Part shown: positions 44,901-56,900 of the stretch, piece after piece
Layout of the letters: every line of letters starts with the position of its first letter
Numbering within the stretch: position 1 is the first letter of the stretch
From: Siphonodentalium dalli
Lineage: Eukaryota > Mollusca > Scaphopoda > Gadilida > Siphonodentaliidae
NCBI GenBank assembly: GCA_032622095.1
Contig: CP136061.1
Location: 191,526,369 to 191,590,368, forward strand
DNA length: 64,000 nucleotides
Direction: 5' to 3'
Made by a program: the position numbers and the translations under genes
Notes under the pieces: model-generated
What the model was told of the DNA's origin: nothing
Database searches by the model: none
What the model saw: only the letters and a program-made list of their open reading frames with translations

Positions 44901-47900
44901 CACAATATAATAATATATCAGAGGCTTTCTAAACCTCCATAAGAAATTCTATTTTTAGAGCAACAATTCCAAGTACTAGTAACTAAACCATGTGACTGAC
45001 CTGGTTTTCATGACATGGACCTTGGCAGTATTCAGTTAAGCTTGTGAGAGCTTGGTTGATCAGATCAACATTGCCTTCGTTGATGTACAGTCCCAGCAAA
45101 CCCAGGCCACCTGTAGTACTGCCACAGATACTGTCCAGAAATTTCAGGGTTTCACAAACTAAATTGTATGAAGTCTTGTTACTCTGTACTCGTAGAAAGG
45201 TCTGAAAAATAGAGACAGTCAGGTATATTAAATTCTGGTCAAATACAGTAATGCCCTAATTAATCGACTCCATATCCACAGCAGAATTATGGGTAATTTT
45301 CAGGATTTAGTCAGAAATATGGCTTATTGCCATTCATCGGAAAGCTCTCAGTGAGAGCTTTCCGAAGAATGGCAACAAGCCATATTTCCGACTAAATCTT
45401 GAAAAATTACCCATAATTCTGCTGTGGTTATGGAGTCGATTAATTAGGGCATTACTGTAGTAACACTCATCAGATTTTGTATCAGCCTTGAACTGTATAT
45501 TAGTATCCATCCCTTAACTAACACTATTTCTGATTCGGCAAATGCCGCCATGTGATAATCCGGGAAAAAGTCATATTGGACTCCCGAATGACAAATTTGA
45601 CTCCCAAGTGTGCAATAGGACTTTTTTATCGGGACACTGTGACGTCACGAATTAACTATTGCGAAATGAATCGGTGAAATTGTGATGCACGTGCAACACT
45701 GGTGGATTTAGCAGATGTTTCACTTCCGCATTGAGTTTTTAATTCATTTCTGTGTTTACTGTTCCAAATCATGCTTTCTGATGATCAAATACAGGCTTTT
45801 ATAGAGAATTAAGTGACGACAAATACCAAAAATAACCACAAAAATTGTATAAACATACAGATGGATAATAAAAACTTCATTATACAATGTTGTGTACAGT
45901 ATGAGTTTTTCTTGTACTCGTCCGGGTTGTGGTGAAAAGTCATATTGGACTCTACACTGCATGTCTCGTCCAATATGACTTTTCGCCACAATCTGGACTC
46001 AATACAAGAAAAACATACTGTACACAACATTGTATAATAACTTTATATTAGTAAACACTCTATGCTTTATTGGATTGAAAGCAATCAGATAACTAGAACT
46101 ATAAGACGAGAGGCCAATCACGATTGGCAGATGTTTGACCCATCCCTTGGTGATAATAAATTGCTATGATGAATATGAAGTTTGGTGATCATCAGTTGAG
46201 TGATGTGGTCTGTAGGGTGTGCCAAAGGATTTAGTCTTGCAGAGAGTAAAATCCAAGAAGGCTGCCGGTGGCCATTTTTTTTTTCATAAATTTTTTTCAA
46301 ATTAGATAGCTCCCATCTAGAGGTGATTCTAAACATGCCTGTAAATTTTCCAATAAATGCGGGCTCTCCTGACAGATTCAAATTTGAAATCCAAGATGGC
46401 TGCTGACGGCTATTTTTTAACAAATTTCGGTCAAAATAGGAGGCTCCCATCTAGAGGTCACCCCGAAGATCCATATGAAGTTTGGTGGCAATCGGATGAG
46501 AGATGTGGCCTGTAAGGTGTGATGAAGGATTTCGTCATACAAAGAGTAAATTCCAACATGGCCACTAGCGGTCATGTTTTTCAATAAATTTCGGTCAAAA
46601 TAGGAGGCTCCCATCTAGAGGTCCCCGACGATCCATACGATGTTTGGTGATGATCGAATGAGGGATATGGACTGTAGGGTGTACCAAAGAATTTAGTCAT
46701 GCAAAGAGTATAATCCAAGACGGTTGCCGGTGGCCATATTTTTCACAAAAAATCATTCATATTCAATAGCTCCCATCTACAGGTGATCATAATCGTGCCT
46801 GCAAAATTTGAAAATGATCCGGCCATAAATACGGGTGTAGGGTGTGCTGATGGATTCAAATTTGAAATCCAAGATGGCTGCTGGAGGCCACGTTTTTCAT
46901 GGAAATTCGGAAAAGTTTGATAGCTCACAACTATAGGTCACCCTGAAGCTACATATGAAGTTTGGTGAAGATCAGATGAGGGATGTTGTTTATGCACGGA
47001 CGCACAGAAGACGGATGCCAACCAATTGTAATAGCTCAAACTTTACAATGTAAAGTTGAGCTAAAAAGTGAATGACCGGATGGATGAACAGACAGATGGA
47101 CAGACCAATAACATAATACATCCCGTTTTTTTCAAAAAGGGCGTATGAAATATAATCAGTAAATGAGAGAGTCAATGACACTGTAGCTCAACTTGGGAAG
47201 GAGTTTATGTTTTGCTGAGCAATGAGTAGAATGATAAAGAAGGAAAGCTAAAAAGTCTTGTATTGTGTTTCATATTTTCCATTTTCATAAGACTCATTTT
47301 TTATAGTTCATATTTTTTTCCAAATTTGCCACTGATTTTTATTTAGTAATAACACGCACATGATTTAAATGGTTTGTGTTGCAGATGATCTTACAATTTT
47401 ATATCTTCATTATAGATTACTTGTATGTACATAATTTATTATACGCTCAAAAATAGATCATAGAAGAAATCGCTAACAGATAATATTAGTTATACACTGC
47501 TAGAAGTGAAGATACAGAAAATAACACTTTCATTGTACCTTTCATTGACATTTCGGACGTCTATGACGTAACTGAATTTCTTGAATGACTATCATCAAAT
47601 TGTAAAATGTTAACCATGTAGCATAATAGTATAATTATATAATGAAGTATTAGATTTGAATATGACCCGGTTATAATGCAAGTAATGGGTAAATTTATGC
47701 ACAGCACAAGTAAAATAAAACTAAATTCTAATGTTTTTGAGTGGATACCGAAAATTATCTCATTCATGACCACGAGAAATGTTTATTTTTTCGCTTTTGG
47801 CAAGTCACTGGCTAAAAATAGACATTTGTCTCCTCACTCATGAGATAATGTTCGGTATCCACTGAAAAACACTAGATATCCTCTATTTATTGCATATTTT

Positions 47901-50900
47901 TTTCACTATCACTTTGCACTTATGGCACACCTGTATAGTTTTACATTTAAATAAAATATTTTGTTATTATTTGTAGAACATATTAACCCTTTGTGTACTG
48001 AATGGATTCTCCCATTCAGTTATAACAATATACACTGGAATGGTTCAATTATTCATTTGGAGGGGTGTTCAGGTAATAAAAGCAGATGACAGTAAAATAG
48101 ATAATATATGAGCAGAATGATTTATATTCATAGGTGGGAAATGTTCAGATGATAAATTCAACAACCGGTCGTTTGTTGAACTTATTATATGAACATTTCC
48201 TAAGGGAAAAAAAAGTAATGTCCTAAATAATCTACCCCTAAACCACAGCAGAATTATGGGAATTTTTTCAGGATTTAGTCGGAAATATGGTTTGCTGACA
48301 TTCGTCGGAAAGCTATCGGTGAGAGCTTTCCGATGAATGGCAACAAGCCATATTTCCTATTAAATCCTGAAAAATTTCCCGTAATTCTGATGTGGTTAAA
48401 GGGTCATATACTTTGGACATTACTATACTCATCAATGGGTATTTAGTAAAGAAAGGGTTAACTACATTAAGCTATTATTAAATAATGTTGCACCTGCAGA
48501 TCTCGATTATGGTTCTCACAAAGTAATTGGAGAAATCGTAAGATGTCTTCCATAACTTTGATTTTAGGAGATAATTTCTTTTCCAGCTTTTCCTTGATTT
48601 TCCTCTCAGGATCCTCAGCCAGCTGCCCTGGGCCGAGACTATCGCCTAAACCAAATCCTCGAGTATCATCGAAAATATCATCCTCTTCACCCTGTAGATT
48701 CCATTTAACTGAAAAAGACAAGAACAAATACCAGTATCATGTAATGTTTGTTTAACCTGATGAGACTGAATGATATACAGTAATGCCCTAAATAATCGAC
48801 TCCTTAACCACAGCAGAATTATGGGTAACTTTTCAGGATTTAGTTGGAAATATGGCTTGTTGCCATTCATCGGAAAGCTCTCACTGGCATATAATTCTGC
48901 TCTGGTGAAGGAGTCGATTATTTAGGGCATTACTATATAGCAAGATTATCACCAGTCATGATAGAATATGCCCATTGGTTTGTTTAACAGTGCATTTGAG
49001 AAAGATTTATTCTGAAAACCAAAAGCTTTTAAAGGAGAATGCAAGCAAAATGTCTATAACTAAGGACAAATAAATAATGAAAGTTTCAATGACACTGTAG
49101 TTCAACTTGGAGAGGGGATCATGTCATACATTACAGGAAGCCTGCAAATAACAGGAAATTTTTTGCCTGACATGATGTCAGGCACAAATTCATTTGTGCC
49201 TGACATCATATTTTTTGTGTCTGACATATTTTTTAAGAATAAAATAATAGTATGTTTACTTGTTTGTTTTGTTTAAATTGTTACTTATACTCTCCTATGT
49301 GGTCCCTGGTGGGTATATATGAACATATTATATATACATATTAGTATACACTTTCTTGTGACTGCAGTTTAATGAGTATTCAGTAATGAGTCTAAACTTC
49401 TAAAGTCTTGGACAATGGAGATAAATTCAATAATAGGGAGTTAGGGACATATGACCACAGAAGTGGGTCCCATCGAATATCATGATGTAATCACTAATCA
49501 GATTGATATGACTTTGGCAATTACACTAAACTGACATTTTCCAATAAGACACCCAACCATGAACCATCCTCTTTACTAAGTTTAACAATCTAACAATTCA
49601 AGAAACAGAACTCATGATTTATGTCAGTTAATGTTAACAACTTAACATATCAACACAATGACAGATAGATAGTCAATTTCAATTAGTCAATAGTCATAGA
49701 TTACACACAATCTTCGAATCCAGACCACTCATCATCAGTTCCAACGAAGAAGTTCTCAAACCACCACTGCCTACTCTTCATGTCAACTTCCTCGGCACTG
49801 TCAAAGTCGTAATTGAATGGATCACTGTCAGAATCATGTATCTCTGAGTCAGATGCTGAGCCTGAACTTGGCTCCAAATCTGAGTTACTGTCTGACTGAC
49901 CTACTAACTCTTGCGATACTTCTGAGTGTTCTGATGCGTACCATTTTGGCCTTTGCTTCCATTTTGTATAACGTTTCCGCTTTTTTTGTGTTGTCCATCT
50001 TGAGGTTGCATTTTTCCATAGTTCAATGGCTGAATTGGGATTGAAATCAGCTAGAGCTGGGCCCTCCTCCAGAATTCTCAATAGACATGTGAGCTGGTGT
50101 TCACCTAGAGAGCTTCGATTGTCAGTTTTAGTTGTCTTAATTTTTGAGAAGAGTCTCTCGAGTTTAGCATTGCATACAGGTATAGTCATCATTATCAGAA
50201 TAAGGTTTAGAACTCCATCCCATCTGGTCCCTTCACTGACACACTCTAATTTAAAAATCAAGGCCCATGTTTCACGGTAATCCTTCCCTTCAGGTTTAAC
50301 ATATTTTATGATATATGCTACCAAATCATGCCACTCCTCTAGAAAGTCCAGTTCAGTAAATTCCTCTGCATGTCCAAGTACAGGTTTAAAATTTCTCACA
50401 AGTGCAATGACAGTCTCATCCAAGAATTCCTCATTGAAGTTGTCAACAGCATCAGAAGTAACAATATCATCAGTTACATCACTACTAGAGACAGCTGTTA
50501 TAACCCAATTCTGTGTGTTCAAAACTATCGCTATGTTATGAAGGTCACATGCATTCCCAGTTTCCAATCTTGCCCTCATCCGAGCCTGCAGCGACATGAT
50601 GATTTCATCCTTTGACGTGTCAACAATGGATGAAAGTGCAGCATCAAAAGATTTCAGTGAGAATGATACACTCTGATAAGTTATTGTAGAATCTGACTCT
50701 GATTTCTTAGTATTGGACATGAGGTATTTCACTGCAGGCCATTCCTGCACAGGTTTAGACGCAAGTGTGTCCAATTTCCTGAGGCTTTTGTCCAAACTTT
50801 CTATGGCTTTAACACAGTCAATTCCTTCAGCCTGAAAGCATTTCGAAACAATTGATGCAGGTGTGAGAACATCGATGAAAAAGGCAACACTCAGGAGCAT

Positions 50901-53900
50901 ATGCGGTGTCTTCCACTTCTTCAAGTAACCCTTTATTTTGTCTCTGCCATTGTAGCTTGTGTCACTTGCAACATGCTCCAAATGTTGCAGATATATTCCA
51001 AATTTATCTAAGAGTTGATGCAATGCTGTTAGCTTAAAAGATATCCATCGTGTGCCACATGCCCTCCTTGGCTTTATCGAACCTTCATCGAATTCGAAAG
51101 TTTGTTTCATTGCATCATACAGCACTTTCAACTCCGACAGTTTTTTCAGTGATTTGCTGTAGACTGCATATAATTTCTGCAGCATTGTATCTACTTCCTT
51201 GAAAAATGTGTTATTGAGGGCATCCTTAATGGCGAGTTCAAGTCTGTGGGCGATGCACCAAGTGAATATTAGACCTGGGAATGTCTTTTCTCGTAGAAGT
51301 GCCTGAACCCCACCTTTATTGCCACTGTTTACAGATGCCCCATCTGCACCGAAACCTACAAGTTTTTTGTAAAACTGTTCTTTTGAGAATCCGAGCATAG
51401 CGAAGCTTGATTCAATAGCTTCGACTGTACCGATAGCATCTGCCTTTCTGACATATTTAAGGTACACAAGTTTGAGACACACATCCAATTTATGGTTCAA
51501 CGGGTTAGGTTTAACAAAGAGTACATAGACAACTTCCTTCTCTGCCGTGGATTTATCTGTTGAACCATCAGTAAGCACGCTGAAGAATTTAACGCCATCA
51601 AGATCCCTCTTCAAGGATAGGGCTAGGTCCTGGCCTATATAGTTAATAAATGATGTGCATTGGGTTCTGTTGGTGTACAAATTACCCAAATCTACTCCAT
51701 GTTTAAGTTCGAGGTCACAATTTGTTCAAACATCGTGAATGGTAGCTCCTTTTTAGCAATGAAGTAAGCTATGTCAAATTTTTTTTCTATTTGGGATCTT
51801 AGAGTTTTAGACATAGATGTAATAGACGAAGTAATTGTTTTTTGATTTTTGTCATTGATTTCTCTAGGGCCACATAAACCTTTTGATTGAAGCCTCATAG
51901 CTTTCTGGTGACAAAGGGTTACTGCATGGTCTTTGGGGTTCGACAACTTTAAATTTTCAGATCCAATGATCCAGCGATCACTAAAATCTCTCATTAGAGA
52001 AATATCACCTTTGTAAGTCAGACACACTTTACACTTAAGACTCTTTACATAGTCAGTTCCCTCGGTTTTTTCAAATGTCAGCCAAAGATTTGCGTTTTAA
52101 GATGACAAATCCTCTCTCATCCAGCGATTAACCGTTTCAATTTTCAACCTACGTGGTTTGGTAACTTTCGTTGTATTTTGTACTAGTTGTAGCTACGGGC
52201 GGCTTTTTATGTTTCTCAGTTGTTGAACTTGATGGCGAAATTTTGGCAACTTCACATTCTTCGTGACATTGGGTCTTATCGGCGCCGTCGCCCTGTTTTC
52301 TTTGTTTTATTGTATCTTTTTTCTTTGTGAAAAAAGAAGTTATACTATTGGATTTTTTCATGTTGGATTTGTGTTTTTATTTTTTGAGCAGAACGCAAAC
52401 TCTGGTACACAACGATTTTGATTGGCCCATGCACAAGCTGACATAATCAAACAGGCGCTCTGATTGGATGTCTGAATGATGAGGTTGTCTGAAATCACAC
52501 CGCAAGAACTTGTGAAGAAGAAGTGTAAGCATTCGGAACACCGCGCCCTTGACATTGTTTACGACGGAAACTGGCGAGGTGTGCCGATTGAATAGTGCGT
52601 TAGCTACTTTCATACATGGGCGATGTCGATAATAACCGTAAAAATAACTACAGTAAATAAACAGCACGCGTATCTGTCGTTTCTACTCTCTACGATTGCG
52701 AAACTATGCATTTTTTTGTACTTGGGATTGGTTTTATCGGCACCGGACATAATGTCAGGTAGAATTAATATTGAGCCAGACATTGGGGCAATTTCTCCCG
52801 GACAATGTCCGTGTCCAGACGCTAATTTGCAGGCTTGCATTACAGTCAATGGAGCGATAAGGAATGTGGAAAGTTTAAATGTTTAAGTCTGAAGAGCCAT
52901 ATGAAGTTTTGGATCAATTGGCTGAAAAATGATGGCTATAAGACATGCCAAATTATTTAGTGATGCAAAGAGTTATGTTATTGATCGAATATTGTTCAGA
53001 TTCGATAGCTTCCATCCAGAAGTGATCCGGAACATGCCTGTAAATTTTCAAAACATTTCACCAATAAATGTGGGCTGCAGGGTGTGCCGATGGATTCAAA
53101 TGTGGAATCCAAGATGGCTGCTGGAGGTCATGTTTTTAAACGAAATTTGGAAAAATTAGATGGTTCCCATCTAGTGGTCACCCCGAATATCCTTATGAAG
53201 TTTAGTGATGATCAGTTGAGGGATATGATCTGGTGTACCAAAGTATTTCGCCATGCAAAGAGTAAAATCCAAAATGGATGCCGGCAGCCATGTTTCTCAT
53301 CGAAAATTGTTCAAATTAAACAGCTCCCATATAGAGGTGATCCTAAACATGCTTATTAATTTTCATAACAATTCTCCAAAAAATGAGGGCTCCAAGGTTT
53401 TCCGATGGATTCAAATTTTAAATATAAGATGGCTGCTTTAGCAAATTTTGGAAAAAATTAATGGGTCCCATCAAGGACACCGAAAACGTCAAGTTGAGCT
53501 AAAAAATTCCCATAACTCTGATAAAATTCATAATCCTATCACTCAATTTTTTTAAGCAAGTTAGTGAATCTCTTCCGAGACACAATTACAACATAAGTTT
53601 TATAAAACCCTATTTCAAGACTACAAATAGCTTTTTTGGTGAATAAAACACAGAACAAAATTGAAAATTGACTATATTATGTGTCTATAAAGGCATAATA
53701 AAGTGGTTTATTTCTGATGCAGCCAAGCCACATTCATTGTGAAATCTCAGCTGAAATGGCATTTTACCATGATGGAGGGTGTTAACAAGATATAGTTTTC
53801 CCTCTTGGTACGCTCGAATGTTTCCGCGAGATTTCTGTTATAAAATTGTCTCATTTTCCTATCACGGGAAATGTTAGTATTATATGAAAATAAATTCTAT

Positions 53901-56900
53901 ATTGATATTATAATTGATATTAATTGATTAAATCTTTTCCAGACAGGTGTCCTCGATTCAAATCTATTATTGGACACCCTGAAATCTGTATAAAACTTGC
54001 TAGGAAGAGACTATCTCTAAATGAAAACAAATAGCTGTTTAACTTGAGCTTCCTGAAATTTTTCGAAAACCCTGTGCCAATGCATTCTCTTATATATGTG
54101 AGTCTCTCATAGGGAGCCTAGCATAGATAAGAGAATACATTGGCTTAACAATAATTAACTTGACCTTGTAAACCAGTGCATTCACTAATATATGTGAGGC
54201 TCCCTATGTGAGACTCGCATATATAAGAGAATGCACTGGCACAGGTCTTTAATGCTGCACCAGCCCAGCTTCTGTCATGAAAGGGTTAACTTCTCACAAA
54301 GACCTCATCATTCTTACCTTTTTTGCGGCCACCTAGTGACTCCCTCATTGTATCTTCTGGATTGATGTTTCTGGAAATCTCCTCCGTGTTGACAATAGCC
54401 AGCTTTATTTCATTTTCTGCATCCTGTATCTTATCATAGAATACTTTGAGAAATCTATCTGAGTTCTTGTCAGTTGTCAGTCTCATATAAAGGGAAGTCT
54501 GAAAGAATTATTAATAAGCACTTAATTTACAAAAAATCCATTTATTTTTATCAGGGCGAGCAACCTGTGGGTTATCAACATTGACCCACCTCCCTGAAGA
54601 TGCAATAACTCAAACTTGATGAACTGAGCTATAAAAGCAACATTTTATGTGATGCAAATGATTTTTGTTCTAAATATATGCAAAAGATTTTTTATCTAAA
54701 TATTTGCGATTTGACTGGCTTATGACGAGTGGACCCATTTGGAATTGAGGTATTCACACACATGAACCCTTTACCCAATTTACCAACCAAAACAGGCCAT
54801 TATGTCAGCCAATTTGCCAACCTAAACCACCCTTTACGTCAGCCAATTTACCAGCCAGAACTGTCTTGATTTTTTTCACCAAGATTACACTTGACTTTAC
54901 AACTCAATTACCAATTTATTATTCAAGAATAATAACTCCACACAAAACGTGCTATTATGATTAATGTGATATTAAAACAAATGTTTTGGGGGGATTAGTG
55001 ACAATTTATGCCAAATAACAACATATTTAATCACATTTCGTTCTCAGGGATCGCCGCGTCATCAAAAACTATGCGCATCGAACATATTTATGACCTTCCA
55101 GAAATAAATATATAAATACAGACAATCCCCCAATTCATTGGAATGAAGACTCGACTTAGAAAGTTGTTGCATGTAAGGTTCAAATCTAGCCGAATAGACC
55201 ATCTGATACATTCACCGCCCGAAGAAAGATAACTTGGCAAAATGGAATGCGATGGCTGGTGTTTTTGAGTTGTGATTGGGTGTTTCTCTTGGGGAGCAGT
55301 TGTAGTCCAAACAGTTTGCACTCTCAGTTTCGAGTTTGAAATTTTTTGGTGGCACTGTTTTTCTGCATCTTCAGGATTTGGTTCCTCTGCCATAAAGTAG
55401 TTTGTTATTTTGTTGGACTGTTTTACGATCGTCAACTGATATTGTGTCCCTATTGTCACACAATATTGGTCGATGATCGAAAAACCTATTTTGTAAATTT
55501 CAGCTTTACACCCAACTGTGGGTATAAATTTCTACTGTGGGTGTAAATATTCAACATCATTTCACGGGTTAAAGGTTTATACACATTATAGAACTACATC
55601 ATTGTTAGCAACATTGTTCAAGATTCTGTTACATTCATTTAAAATTGGAAGTTATTATGATAACAATTAAATATGAGGAAAATCACCTGCATTTCAATCA
55701 AACGTGGCTTGCTAGTGTTATATTAACAGAGAAATATATGAATGGGAATAGCAAGTGACTGATGGCTTAGAAACAGGCTGACATCATAATGCAAAATTAT
55801 GCATCACTGAGCATGACACACATTCCTTAGAATGTCATGTTTTGGTCACTCGGTGAGGATACACATTAACAATAAACAGTGGAGTAATTGAATTTGCTGA
55901 ACAGATAAAAAATACTAATTACCACATAAATAAAATACACCCATAGTAGCCGAGAGTACAATATTTTCATCACTAGTTGTATTGTGGTTTTAATATTGTA
56001 GTTTTAAGGCCCACTTAATATTCGAACCCCAGATCACATTATATAAAATATGCCATATTATATTCATCACCATTTGGAACGTCTGTGTCTCAGAAGGTGC
56101 CCATAGAGTAATAGAAAATAGCTGAAATCATAAAATCATTTCCTCCGTTATGGCTCCCAGAATGCAACATAATTCAAGCTATAGTTTATTTTCAATGGAA
56201 GAGGAATAACTCTATACCTAAATATATAGAGTTAGTCCCCTTCCATTGAAAATAATCGACTTTGTGCAGAGACTTTAGCACAAAACAGACGTCGATATCT
56301 CAACAACGAGAGGCCGATCACGATCGGCAGATGTTTAACCCATCCCTTGGCGATAATAAATTGTTATGATCAGAATCATAATCGTTTAATGTTGAATTAT
56401 AGACTATACTGTTATGATCTAAAGTAGTATATGACAAATGTACATAATAACCAGTAATAACACAAATTATTGGAATGTATGAGTCAATATAGAAGGGTTA
56501 ATATAACATCTAAACTCTAGAGCCTGTCACCACTACCATAGTGTAAGCAGTTCTATTCATGTTGTTGCAAATTGCCATGTGAGATATCAAAATAATATAA
56601 TTATTTATTTAATGGAAAAGGTTAAAAGACATGGAATGGGTAAAAGGGGTTAAATCACCTATCTCTGCCCTGTTTGATCCAATGTAGTCCCATCATCCAA
56701 GAACTTAGAGAGCTCCATTGGTCTAGTTAAATAAATTCACATGGCTAAGTTGTGGTTAAAAAGATAGCTAAATCAATTTATCCAATAATTCACTTATCTG
56801 TGTCTTATACAGAGCTAACATATGAGGGCTATAAATAACTCTCAAAGCAATAAACTATATTGTCTTTTATTTTGCTCACAGAGAAGCAGGTATTCATTAA

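Noticed and set aside
48646-48870. Minus-strand frame running from MITE B into exon d
   Set aside because: Crosses the splice acceptor in a different frame from the IP3R reading; it starts inside a MITE hairpin.
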